Positions 18,153 to 26,703 of a stretch of DNA of 64,000 bases are shown here, piece after piece (positions within the stretch are counted from its first letter, which is position 1; each line of letters starts with the position of its first letter). Below the pieces are notes generated by a model. That model did not search any database and was not told where the DNA came from. It was given only the letters and a program-made list of their open reading frames with translations. The DNA comes from Bin87 sp965203855. Lineage in GTDB: Bacteria > Chloroflexota > Dehalococcoidia > Lucifugimonadales > UBA3495. The stretch is taken from assembly GCA_965203855.1 (NCBI GenBank), contig CBDBDN010000005.1, forward strand, positions 1,178,001 to 1,242,000, given 5' to 3'. The position numbers and the translations under genes were made by a program.

Positions 18153-18177
18153 CCCGGCCGGCCGCTATGGCCTATCA

Positions 18178-18357
18178 TTAACTTCACCGCCATCGCCAAC
18201 TTCGCCGCCATTCCCAACTTCGCCGCCATCGCCCAACTTTACCGTCATCGCCCAACTTCGCCGTCATTCCGGCGAAAGCCGGAATCCAGCGTCGGTAATC
18301 AGCCACTACGGCAATAGAACCAACAGCCATAGATTCCGGATTTCGCCGGAATGACGG
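18178..18357 (+). repeat. Half-unit array ending in an about 97-bp paired palindromic element
   Basis: Five or six degenerate half-units (CGCCATCGCCAACTT, CGTCATCGCCCAACTT and similar) run from 18187 to 18260. A full palindrome follows at 18265-18284. After about 47 bp an inverted palindrome sits at 18333-18352. The middle (GCGTCGGTAATC ... ACAGCCATAGATT) matches the element at 31.04-31.14 kb, so the pair looks like one mobile MITE/BIME-like unit. The spacer 18153-18433 holds nothing else. Confidence 0.8.
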
Positions 18358-18433
18358 TTGGGGGGCATACCGGGCGCCGAATGACGGTTGGGGCGCGCCG
18401 GACGACAAAGGTCATTGACTTGACGACGCGCCG

Positions 18434-19471
18434 CTAAAACAGATGGCAGGCCGCCTGATGCGTCGGCGTCAGCCAGCGCGCCGCCGGATCTTCCTCCGAA
18501 CACTGCGCCATCACCATCGGGCAGCGCGGATGAAAATGGCAGCCCGTCGGCGGGTTCAGCGGCGACGGCACTTCCCCGGATATTACCATCTCCGACCGCT
18601 GAATGTCCGGGTGCGACGGCAGCGACGCCGCAATCAGCGCATTGGTGTAAGGATGGCTGGGGTTGGAAAACAGCTCCCGCGTCGGCGCTTCCTCTACCAT
18701 CCGCCCCAGATACATCACGCCTACCTGGTGGCTCATATACCGCACTGTCGCCAGGTTGTGGGCAATCAGCAGGTAGCTAACGCCGTACTGGTCCTGCAAC
18801 TGCCGCAGCAGGTTCATAATCTGGGCGCGGATTGACACATCCAGCGCCGAAACCGGCTCGTCCAGCACAATCAGGCGGGGCTGCAAGGATAGGGCGCGGG
18901 CGATGGCGATGCGCTGCCGCTGCCCCCCGCTGAACTCGTGCGGGTAATAATCCCCCTGCTCTTTCCGCAGCCCCACATCATTGAGCAGCCTTTCCAGATT
19001 CTCCTGCGCTTCGTTCTTGCCCATCGGATGGTTGGTCAGCAGCGGTTCCATAATAATGGAGCCGACGCGCATCCGGGGGTTCAGCGAACTCCACGGATCC
19101 TGGAAAACGGCCTGCACCGACGCCCGGTATTTGCGGCGGTCGGCGCCGCTGAAAGTGGTAGCGTCCTGCCCGTTAAACCGCATAATGCCGGCCGTCGGCG
19201 TCTCTACTTGCAGCACCATCCGCGCCGTAGTCGTTTTGCCGCAGCCCGATTCCCCCACCAGGCTGTAAGTTTCGCCCTCGCGCACCTGGAACGACACGCC
19301 GTCCACGGCGCGCACTTGCCCTACGGAGCGCTTCACCAGCACGCCTTTGCTGATGGGAAAATACTTGCGGATGTTTTCCAGCTCAATGATGGCGGCGCCG
19401 CTGCGGTTGGCGCCGGCGGTTGCCGCAGCCGCAGTAGCGGTAGTAGTCGCTTCCGTTTGCGCTTGCGTCAT
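18434..19471 (-). CDS. oppF: Oligopeptide/dipeptide ABC transporter ATPase, OppF type
   Basis: The 345-residue ATPase has Walker A GESGCGKTT, the signature FSGGQRQRIAIARAL, Walker B LIVLDEPVSALD, and the OppF-type C-terminal extension with Cys (GCHFHPRCPM ... C). A low-complexity Ala/Thr-rich leader (about 30 residues) precedes the domain. Its start overlaps the oppD stop by 1 nt (TGATG). It would energise uptake of peptides or related solutes. No permease or binding protein is encoded nearby. Confidence 0.93.
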   Translation of the reverse strand: MTQAQTEATTTATAAAATAGANRSGAAIIELENIRKYFPISKGVLVKRSVGQVRAVDGVSFQVREGETYSLVGESGCGKTTTARMVLQVETPTAGIMRFNGQDATTFSGADRRKYRASVQAVFQDPWSSLNPRMRVGSIIMEPLLTNHPMGKNEAQENLERLLNDVGLRKEQGDYYPHEFSGGQRQRIAIARALSLQPRLIVLDEPVSALDVSIRAQIMNLLRQLQDQYGVSYLLIAHNLATVRYMSHQVGVMYLGRMVEEAPTRELFSNPSHPYTNALIAASLPSHPDIQRSEMVISGEVPSPLNPPTGCHFHPRCPMVMAQCSEEDPAARWLTPTHQAACHLF

Positions 19472-20472
19472 CAGCGGCCCTCCTCAACCAGCCGCCAGCA
19501 GGTAGCCATATGGCGCTGGTCAACATCAACCGCCGGCGGAAACTCCTGACGGCAGCGCTCAAAAACATAGGGGCAGCGGTCGGCGAAAGTGCAGCCCGGC
19601 GGCAGGTTGTCCAGCGCCGGCGGCTGCCCTTCTATGGAGTACAGAAAATCCACATCCTCGTCCACATTAGGCACCGACCGCATCAAAGCCTCAGTGTACG
19701 GATGCTGCGGATTGTTGAACAGATCCCGCACATCGGCAATCTCCGCCAGCCGCCCGGCGTACATCACCGCTACCCGGTCGCACATCTTGGCGACAATGCC
19801 GAAGTCGTGCGTGATAAAGATGATGGCCATTCCCGTATCCTGCTGCAACTCTTTCAGCAGCTCCAGGTACTGGTACTGGATGGTTGCGTCCAGCGAAGTT
19901 GTCGCTTCGTCGGCAATCAGCACATTGGGGGCGCCGGCCACGGCGATGGCGCCCACGACGCGCTGCCGCATCCCGCCGGACATCTGATGCGGAAAGTTGG
20001 CGAAACGCGTATCGGCGGCGGGAATTTTGACCTTTTCCAGCAGCTCAATGGCGCGGGCGCGCAGTCCGCTGCTGCGGCTGGCGTCGGCGTCGCTCTGCCG
20101 TAGCGTCTCAATAACCTGATTGCCTACTGTGTACACCGGGTTGAGCGAAGTCATCGGATCCTGCAAAATCATGCAGATTTCCTTGCCCCGGATTTGCCGC
20201 ATTTCGGCCGCCGATTTTTGCAGCAGATCCTCGCCCTTGTACAGAATTGAGCCGCCCACGATGCGGCCGGCCGGCTCCGGCACCAACCCCATAATGGAGA
20301 GCGAAGTCATGCTTTTGCCCGACCCCGACTCGCCCACTACGCCCAGGGTTTCGCCCGGATACAGGTCAAAGCTTACTCCGTCCACGGCTTTTACCGTGCC
20401 GGTGCGCGTAAAGAAATAAGTTTGGAGGTCTTTCACCTCCAGAATCGGCTGTGCTGCGGCGGTAGTCACAGG
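19471..20472 (-). CDS. oppD: Oligopeptide/dipeptide ABC transporter ATPase, OppD type
   Basis: The ATPase has Walker A GESGSGKSM, the Q-loop ILQDPMTSLNPVYTVG, a somewhat unusual signature MSGGMRQRVVGAIAVAG, Walker B VLIADEATTSLD, and the C-terminal GCTFADRCPYVFERC domain of OppD/DppD proteins. I prefer GTG 20472 (preceded by GGAGGGGG) to the longer ORF start at 20523. It is the first gene of the two-gene oppD-oppF unit. Confidence 0.93.
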   Translation of the reverse strand, partial: PVTTAAAQPILEVKDLQTYFFTRTGTVKAVDGVSFDLYPGETLGVVGESGSGKSMTSLSIMGLVPEPAGRIVGGSILYKGEDLLQKSAAEMRQIRGKEICMILQDPMTSLNPVYTVGNQVIETLRQSDADASRSSGLRARAIELLEKVKIPAADTRFANFPHQMSGGMRQRVVGAIAVAGAPNVLIADEATTSLDATIQYQYLELLKELQQDTGMAIIFITHDFGIVAKMCDRVAVMYAGRLAEIADVRDLFNNPQHPYTEALMRSVPNVDEDVDFLYSIEGQPPALDNLPPGCTFADRCPYVFERCRQEFPPAVDVDQRHMATCWRLVEEGR

Positions 20473-20576
20473 TTCGTCCCCCTCCGATAATCCGGCAACA
20501 GAGTAGCGCAAAGCGCCCCGCATCGCAAGGGCATTTTGCGCCCGGCCCGGATTTCCCGCCCTGCAGCCCGATTATG

Positions 20577-20738
20577 CCGTCATTCCACTTGCCCGTCATT
20601 CCACTTGTCCGTCATTCCATTTGTCCGTCATTCCATTTGTCCGTCATTCCGGCGCAAGCCGGAATCCACGCCCTGCAACCCGATTTTCCCATCCCGCAGT
20701 TTGATGCTAACCGTCATTCCGGCGCAAGCCGGAATCCA
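20577..20738 (+). repeat. Tandem half-units (15 bp) ending in a palindrome, then a second palindrome
   Basis: Four or five head-to-tail 15-bp units CCGTCATTCCACTTG / CCGTCATTCCATTTG run from 20578 to 20640. Each equals the left arm of the intergenic palindrome plus 5 nt. The array ends in a complete copy (CCGTCATTCCGGCGCAAGCC and onward, 20641-20667). A second complete copy follows at 20711-20738. It fills the 20473-20866 spacer together with the prfA promoter. Confidence 0.88.
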
Positions 20739-20799
20739 AGACGCCGGCTTGTGCCGGAGCGCCGGAATTACGAGAATTACGGGAATAACGGATTTGCGC

Positions 20800-20829
20800 T
20801 TGAATCATCCGAAGCCGTTGCGTTATACT
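20800..20829 (+). promoter_or_regulatory. Promoter of prfA-prmC
   Basis: The -35 TTGAAT (20800-20805) and -10 TATACT (20824-20829) are 18 bp apart and lie about 38 nt before the prfA start. Confidence 0.65.
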
Positions 20830-20866
20830 CTTTGCGCTACTTTATTCAAGGGTTCGGGGGATGGCA

Positions 20867-21946
20867 ATGTCCGACATTTTCGCCAAATTACAGCCCATCG
20901 TGCAGCGGTATCAGGACATTGAGTCCGAAATGGCCCGCCCCGAAGTCGCCGCTAATTATGCCCGGCTGCGCGAGCTGGGCCGGGAACGCGCTTCCCTCGA
21001 GGAACTGGCCGCCATCAACACCCGGCACGTCCGCCTGGCCGCCGAAATCAGCGACCTGCGCGCCCTGCTCAACGAAGGCGGCGACCCCGAACTCGTCGCA
21101 ATCGCCCAGCAGGAACTGGCCGCCGCCGACCACAGCCTGGCCGAGCTGGCGCAGCGTCTCAAAATCGCCCTACTGCCCCGGGACCCTAACGACGAGCGGG
21201 ATGTCATCGTTGAAATACACGCCGCCGCCGGCGGGCAGGAAGCGTCTCTTTTCGCCTCCGACCTCTATCGGATGTATCACCGCTTTGCACAGGAACAGGG
21301 CTGGGCCGTAGATATACTGGACTCCAACCCGTCCGACCTGGGCGGTTTCAACCGCATCGCCTTTACGGTGGACGGCAGCGCCGCTTTCAGCCGCCTCAAG
21401 TTTGAGGCCGGCGTCCACCGGGTGCAGCGCGTGCCGGAAACCGAAGCGCAGGGCCGCATCCACACCTCTACCGCTACCGTGGCCGTCCTGCCCCAAGCCG
21501 ACGAAGTTGAGGTTGACATCAAAGAGGATGACCTGCGAATTGACATCTTTCACGCCGGCGGGCACGGCGGCCAGAATGTGAACAAGGTAGCCACTGCCGT
21601 CCGCATCGTCCACGAACCTACCGGCCTGGTCGTCGTGTGCCAGGATGAACGCTCCCAGCACAAGAACAAGTCCAAGGCAATGACGATACTCCGCAGCCGT
21701 CTCTACGCCGCCGAGCAGGAAAAGCGCCAGGCCAGCATCTCCAACAGCCGCAAGGCGCAGGTCGGCAGCGGCGACCGCAGCGAGAAAATCCGCACTTACA
21801 ACTACCCGCAAGACCGCATCACCGACCACCGCATCGGCCTGTCGGTGCACGGCGTGCAGCGTCTGATGGACGGCGGCCTCAGCGAAATCATCGACCGCCT
21901 CATCGCCGACGGCCAGGAGCGCGAGCTGGCCGCCATTTCGGCCTGA
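20867..21946 (+). CDS. prfA: Peptide chain release factor 1
   Basis: RF1 reads UAA and UAG and triggers hydrolysis of the finished chain. The GGQ loop HAGGHGGQNVNKVATAVRI and the RF1-type codon-recognition tripeptide within RVPETEAQGRIHTSTATVAV are present, and the 359-361 residues are normal. ATG 20867 is spaced better from GGGGG (20855-20859) than ATG 20861. prmC, whose product methylates the GGQ glutamine, follows 36 nt downstream. Confidence 0.97.
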   Translation: MSDIFAKLQPIVQRYQDIESEMARPEVAANYARLRELGRERASLEELAAINTRHVRLAAEISDLRALLNEGGDPELVAIAQQELAAADHSLAELAQRLKIALLPRDPNDERDVIVEIHAAAGGQEASLFASDLYRMYHRFAQEQGWAVDILDSNPSDLGGFNRIAFTVDGSAAFSRLKFEAGVHRVQRVPETEAQGRIHTSTATVAVLPQADEVEVDIKEDDLRIDIFHAGGHGGQNVNKVATAVRIVHEPTGLVVVCQDERSQHKNKSKAMTILRSRLYAAEQEKRQASISNSRKAQVGSGDRSEKIRTYNYPQDRITDHRIGLSVHGVQRLMDGGLSEIIDRLIADGQERELAAISA

Positions 21947-21982
21947 TTCTGCTTACGGACGCCCCGGCGCTCCGCAGCCCTG

Positions 21983-22873
21983 ATGCCCAGTCTCCGCGCC
22001 GTCATCCGCAGCGCCCAGCAAACCCTGGACGCGGCCGGCATACCCGACGCCCGCCTGGAGGCCGAGGTGATGGTGATGGATGTAATGCGGATGCCGCGCC
22101 ACGCCATCTTTGCCGAGCAGGAATCCCAGGTTTCCGCAGCGCAGCAGGCCGCCTTGGACGCCATCATAGAACGCCGCCTGACCCGCGAGCCGCTGGCCTA
22201 TATCCTCAACTACCGGGAGTTCTACGGCGTCAACCTGCTGGTCAACCCCGGCACTCTGATACCACGCCCCGAAACTGAGACGATGGTAGAACACGCCCTC
22301 TTTATGGCGCTGATGGGGATGGAAAGCCGGGAGCTGGTAATCGCCGACATCGGCGCCGGCAGCGGCGCCATCGCCGTCAACCTGGCGATTCACCTGCCGG
22401 CCGCCCGCATCTACGCTACCGACGCCTATGATGACGCCCTGGATGTTGCCGCCTACAACATACGGATGCACAATGTGGCCGACCGGGTAACGCTGCTGAA
22501 AGGCGATTTGCTGGCGCCGCTGCCGGAGCCGGTGGATGTCATTGCCGCCAACCTGCCTTATCTGCCCACGGCGCGCATCCCCACGCTGCAACCCGAAGTG
22601 CAATGGGAACCGGCCACGGCGCTGGACGGCGGCCCGGACGGCCTGTCTCACATCCGCCGGCTGCTGGAACAGGCCGGCGCCGGCGACCGCATCAAGCCGC
22701 ACGGCGTCATCCTGCTGGAAATGGACCCGGAGCAGTTTGACGCCGCGCAAAGCATCGCCGCCGCCATCTTTCCCGCCGCCGAAATTACGGCGGAACCCGA
22801 CTTGTCGGGCCGCGACCGGGTGCTGTCAATCAGCCTGCCCGGCGCCAGCGCCGATACCGATGCCGAATACTGA
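21983..22873 (+). CDS. prmC: Release factor glutamine methyltransferase
   Basis: The 296-residue SAM-dependent enzyme methylates the Gln of the GGQ motif of release factors. It shows the HemK N-terminal helical domain, REPLAYILNYREFYGVNLLV, the SAM loop IADIGAGSGAIAVNLA, and the catalytic motif IAANLPYLPT. The motif reads NLPY where the family consensus is NPPY; the catalytic Asn and Tyr are kept. It pairs with prfA in an operon. Confidence 0.93.
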   Translation: MPSLRAVIRSAQQTLDAAGIPDARLEAEVMVMDVMRMPRHAIFAEQESQVSAAQQAALDAIIERRLTREPLAYILNYREFYGVNLLVNPGTLIPRPETETMVEHALFMALMGMESRELVIADIGAGSGAIAVNLAIHLPAARIYATDAYDDALDVAAYNIRMHNVADRVTLLKGDLLAPLPEPVDVIAANLPYLPTARIPTLQPEVQWEPATALDGGPDGLSHIRRLLEQAGAGDRIKPHGVILLEMDPEQFDAAQSIAAAIFPAAEITAEPDLSGRDRVLSISLPGASADTDAEY

Positions 22874-22907
22874 CCGCTAATTCCGATTAGACGGCTTATC
22901 CGTAAAT

Positions 22908-22977
22908 CCGTCATTCCGGCTTGCGCCGGAATCTGGGCCGGTTTTATGGACTCCGGCATTCGCCAGAATGACGGAAA
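22908..22977 (+). repeat. Intergenic palindrome pair, degenerate second copy
   Basis: CCGTCATTCCGGCTTGCGCC at 22908-22927 continues to GGAATC. A weaker inverted copy (ACTCCGGCATTCGCCAGAATG) follows at 22950-22977. It sits between the convergent prmC and the downstream minus-strand gene. Confidence 0.7.
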
Positions 22978-23005
22978 ATTAGGCGCCGGCCTGGAAACGC
23001 TGCCG

Positions 23006-23494
23006 TTAGGCTATGCTGCGCCCGCTGCGTATAATCCAGTCCGTGTCCAGCATCAGCTTGGGCTGGCAGATGTTGATGAACTGGACGGCATCGCCCACAT
23101 AGGGCGCGCGCCCCCCGCAGCGGCGCAGGTAATCGGCAACGCGCGCCAGATTGATGATGCCCTCCCCGTCGGTAAAGGGCGAATCTTGGGCGTTGGCGGC
23201 GTCCGTCAGTTCCCAGCGGCCCGGCCCGGTGCCCTGGTTGTTGAACCAGTCCCGTTTCAGCACGCCGTCGACATCCGGGCTGCGGTCGCCCATCACCAGA
23301 TCCACCGCCAGCCAGAGATCGCGGCGCCGCACCGGCTCGCCTCGGGTAATGATAATGTCGCGTATGATTTTGCCGGCCATCAAAGTGATGGAGTCATTGG
23401 GCGAGACGGCGTAATTGCCGGCCGGTTCGGCGGCAATGGCCGCAGTATCCAGGTTGTCGGTAGCGGGGGTTGCCTCGGTAGCGGGGATTGCCAT
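23006..23494 (-). CDS. Hypothetical protein, unrecognised
   Basis: The 162-residue product begins MAIPATEATPATDN if ATG 23494 is used, which has AGGAG 11 nt upstream. The frame stays open to 23587 with another ATG at 23527. The middle reads MAGKIIRDIIITRGEPVRRR and LWLAVDLVMGDRSPDVDGVL, then GRWELTDAANAQDSPF. It is soluble-looking, without a signal or membrane segment. I do not recognise a family. Confidence 0.6.
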   Translation of the reverse strand: MAIPATEATPATDNLDTAAIAAEPAGNYAVSPNDSITLMAGKIIRDIIITRGEPVRRRDLWLAVDLVMGDRSPDVDGVLKRDWFNNQGTGPGRWELTDAANAQDSPFTDGEGIINLARVADYLRRCGGRAPYVGDAVQFINICQPKLMLDTDWIIRSGRSIA

Positions 23495-23639
23495 TAATGT
23501 TGCTGCTCCTGTCAAAGGGGCCGGCATTGATTGATCGACGCCGGCCCTCCCGGTATCTACCCGATATGTTGCCCCACCAGCCGCCAAAGCGTCAAGGGGC
23601 CGGCGGGATTCGGCTCCTAATCCCCTACTCGTAATCCCG

Positions 23640-23752
23640 CCCCGCAGCCGTCATCCCGCCCCGTAGCCGTCATCCCGCCCCGTAGCCGTCATCCCGCCCC
23701 GTAGCCGTCATCCCGCCCCCACAACCGTCATTTCGGCGCAAGCCGGAATCCA
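23640..23752 (+). repeat. Tandem 19-bp half-units ending in a palindrome
   Basis: Four near-perfect copies of CCGTCATCCCGCCCCGTAG run from about 23648 to 23722. A complete palindrome follows (CCGTCATTTCGGCGCAAGCC..., 23727-23752) with one T variant. The spacer 23495-23821 holds only this array. Confidence 0.88.
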
Positions 23753-23821
23753 TTCCACCCAGTCAAATCCAAAATCCCGTCCATCCTGTCCATCGGTGTC
23801 AGTACCTCCCCATCGGAGCGG

Positions 23822-25354
23822 TTAGAGTGAGCGCAGCCCCGTCAGTTCCAGCGTCCGCACGGTGTCCGCCGCCAGATCCGCTACCCGTATGGCGTGGTTG
23901 TTGGTGTCGGCGATGTACAGCAGCGGCGGCCGGCCATCGTCAAACTCAGCAAAGCTGAGCCCGCTGGGTTCGCTGAAAGTCGCTTGCCGGCCGGCGCCGT
24001 CATTAAGCCCGGCGGCCCCGGCGCCCAGCAGCGTCTGCACGGAACGCGTTAGCGGCAGCAGTTTCTTGATTTTATGGTTGTAAGTGTCGGCAACGAACAG
24101 CTCCCCCGCGCGCCACTCAATCCCGATGGGGTGTTGCAACCGCACATGATGCTCTACGCCGTCCCGGTCGCCGAAAGCGAACAGGTCAATGCCCACCAGC
24201 GTAGCCACCCGCCCGGCAGCCGGATCCAGTCCCGCGCTGCGGATGCTGCTGGTTTCCGAGTCGGCGAAATACAGCAGCGGATTGCCGTCTCGGTCTAGCC
24301 CGACCGTAATGCCGCTGGGCTGCGCCAGCGTCGCCGTTGCCAAGGGGCCATTGTCAATGTTTTCCCCGCCGGTGCCGGCGTGCGGGCCGACGCCGCCGTC
24401 CGCCAGCGCCAGCCGCCACAGCTGATGGACGCCCGCCATTGCGATATACAGCGTGCCATCATAGTGCGCCAGATCCCAGGGGCTGCTCAACGCAACCTGC
24501 CGGCCCGGGCCGCTGGCCCGCCGGTCGTGGCCCTGCTCGCCCGTGCCGGCGATGGTATCCACAGTTGCCGGTGCCAGGTTGACGCGGCGGATGGCGTGAT
24601 TTTCGGTATCGGCGACATACAGCGCATCGCCCACCAGCTCCATCCCCTGCGGATGGTTGAAAGTGGCGGCGGCATAGCTGCCGTCCGCAAAACCCTCAAC
24701 GCCGCTGCCGATAACCGCCTGCGCCGCCCCGTCCAGATCCGTGATGACGATGCGGTTGTGGTTGGTATCGGCGATAAACAGGCGATTGCCGGGGCCGTCG
24801 GCCAATACCTTGCCGGGAAAAGCCAGCGCCGTATCCGGGACGGCATCAGGCTTGAGATTGAGCGGCCGGCGGTCAATCATCCCCTGCGCGTCAAACTCGG
24901 CAATCATCCGGCCCAGCAAATCGTCAAAAGCGGCGTAAGGCAACTCGCCCTCGTGCTTGCCGATGACTTTGCCGGCCGGGTCAACGAACATCAGCGTCGG
25001 CCAGGCGCGGCAGGCATACTGCTGCCAGACCTGAAACTCGGCATCGTTGACGATAGGATGCTTCAGCTCGTAGCGTTGAGCGGCCAGCAGCACATTGTCG
25101 GCGTACTTTTCGTTGGGGAACTTGGCCGAATGGACGCCGATAACCACCAGCTCGGCGGCGTACTTTTCCTCGAGTTTCCGCAACTGCGGAAATATGTGCA
25201 TACAATTGACTCAACAGTAAGTCCAGAAATCCAGCACCACCACCTTGCCGCGCAAGTCGGCCATAGCCAGCGGACGGTCGGTATTGAGCCATTCAACGCC
25301 ATCAGGAAAATCCGGCGCATTAACGGAGCCGGCGAAAGAGCGGGCGGTAGTCAT
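23822..25354 (-). CDS. Thioredoxin-NHL (NHLRC2-like) protein, probable selenoprotein with in-frame TGA
   Basis: A conventional ORF starts only at ATG 25201. The same frame continues upstream through one TGA (25211-25213) to ATG 25354, which has GGAGG 10 nt before it. The upstream part is a perfect thioredoxin N-terminus (APDFPDGVEWLNTDRPLAMA, LRGKVVVLDFWTYC), then TGA, then VNCMHIFPQLRKLEEKY. NHLRC2-type proteins have WTYCCINCMH here, so TGA replaces the first Cys of CxxC and would give UxxC. A SECIS-like hairpin follows (25175-25192). The C-terminal part has about five NHL blades (LFIADTNHNRIVI, LYVADTENHAIRR and similar). The full product is 510 residues. The alternative is a nonsense mutation. 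Confidence 0.82.
25175..25192 (-). promoter_or_regulatory. SECIS-like hairpin downstream of the in-frame TGA
   Basis: On the minus strand, TTTCCGC pairs perfectly with GCGGAAA around the loop AGTT, with 18 nt separating it from the TGA. Known bacterial SECIS elements have a short hairpin about 16-37 nt after the UGA, with a G in the first two loop positions. Both conditions hold. The codons of the hairpin encode FPQLRK, so the fold coexists with coding. Confidence 0.7.
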
Positions 25355-25470
25355 ATCAAGATTGGCCTCCGGCGGGAGAAGGGTAAGGATAGCGCGCAGC
25401 AGCGGCGCAGCGACGCGCCAGGGTAGTGTACACCATAGCGCAAGACGGCGGGATAGCCAGAAGGCGCTTA

Positions 25471-25479
25471 TGCTATAAT
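25471..25479 (+). promoter_or_regulatory. Extended -10 promoter of the methyltransferase gene
   Basis: TGCTATAAT (extended -10, TATAAT at 25474-25479) lies about 52 nt before the GTG start. No convincing -35 is seen, as is usual for extended -10 promoters. Confidence 0.55.
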
Positions 25480-25531
25480 CGCGTTCCCAATGCGGAAGCC
25501 GTGGCTACGGCGCAGTTTGGAGGATGGTCCC

Positions 25532-26683
25532 GTGACAATCGACAGAATAGCCGACCAACAGCGGGGGCAGATTGGCTATCCCGCCAAGCCGGAAACTCTG
25601 CTGCGTGCCAATGAAACGGCGCCGCATCCGCATTGGCATCAGCCCGATGCCAACGGAACCGGGGGCGCCGTCGGCAAGATTATGGACACCGGATGCGCCC
25701 AATACCGAGTAGTCTGCTCCGACAACCGCAAGATGCTGCCGGATTTGCCTGCCGGGTCAGTGGACCTGGTAATCACATCGCCGCCGTATTTCAGCCAGAG
25801 AGAGTATGCAGCTCCGGGCTTGGGCAACGAGGAATCGGTTGACGAATATCTGGACAATATCATGGAAACATTTTCGCAGATTATACGCGTGATGAAATCC
25901 ACCGGCAGCATCGTCTATAATATGGGCGACAAGATAATCGTCGGGAGCTTACAGCTGATTCCATATCGGTTTGCCATCAGAGCGTTGGATGAATTTGACC
26001 TGCGGCTGGTTAACGATATTACCTGGATCAAGCGCAATCCCACGCCGCACCAATTCAACCGGCGCTTGACGGTAAGCACCGAGCCGTTCTTTCACTTTGC
26101 GTTGAACGGCGATTACTATTACAATCGGGATGCGTTCCAGCCCGCTGACGAAGTTCCCAAGCGCAAGCCCACTGTCAAATTGGGCAGCCGCTACCGGGAT
26201 TTGATTGACGGTTCGGAACTAACCGCTACGGAACGCCGCGCCGCGCATACAGCGTTGGACGAAGCAATCGCTGATGTTCGCGAGGGCCGTATTCAAAGTT
26301 TTCGGATGAAAATACGCGGCATTCACGCGCCGGCATATGGCGGGCAAGACGGTGGCCGCAAGATGCATATTGAGCGACACGGCTTTACTATCATCCGTAT
26401 TTCCGGTCAGGCTATGAAGCGGGATGTCATTGAAAGCCCGGTAGAAAGTTTGCCGGGCAACGGGCATCCGGCGATATTTCCGGTTCGCGTCATTCGCGAA
26501 ATTATCCGGCTGCTTTCCCCACAGGACGGGCTGGTACTTGACCCGTATCTGGGCAGCGGCTCCACAATGGTTGCCGCTGTTCTTGAGGGCAGAAGTTGCA
26601 TCGGAATTGACGTCAGCGATGACTATTGCGTTTCGGCGCGGGAACGAGTCTCGCAAACGGTGCATCAGCCGGAGTTGGCCTAG
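25532..26683 (+). CDS. Beta-class DNA methyltransferase (probably N4-cytosine) of an R-M system
   Basis: Motif IV comes first (DLVITSPPYF, near residue 80) and motif I last (LVLDPYLGSGSTMVAAVLEG, near residue 335), with a recognition region between, which is the order of beta-class amino-methyltransferases. SPPY favours N4-cytosine, but N6-adenine is possible. GTG 25532 has GGAGGA 7 nt upstream; the longer ORF from 25490 would start almost at the transcript end. The first about 45 residues include GQIGYPAKPETLL, which resembles the GYPTQKP-x-x-LL block of other methyltransferases and looks like a displaced fragment. The probable cognate endonuclease follows 20 nt downstream. Confidence 0.9.
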   Translation: MTIDRIADQQRGQIGYPAKPETLLRANETAPHPHWHQPDANGTGGAVGKIMDTGCAQYRVVCSDNRKMLPDLPAGSVDLVITSPPYFSQREYAAPGLGNEESVDEYLDNIMETFSQIIRVMKSTGSIVYNMGDKIIVGSLQLIPYRFAIRALDEFDLRLVNDITWIKRNPTPHQFNRRLTVSTEPFFHFALNGDYYYNRDAFQPADEVPKRKPTVKLGSRYRDLIDGSELTATERRAAHTALDEAIADVREGRIQSFRMKIRGIHAPAYGGQDGGRKMHIERHGFTIIRISGQAMKRDVIESPVESLPGNGHPAIFPVRVIREIIRLLSPQDGLVLDPYLGSGSTMVAAVLEGRSCIGIDVSDDYCVSARERVSQTVHQPELA

Positions 26684-26703
26684 CATCGCCTTATGGAGGA
26701 ATT

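Noticed and set aside
18434..20472. Complete oligopeptide transport operon
   Set aside because: Only the two ATPase genes are present. No permease or binding-protein gene flanks them, so only those two were called.
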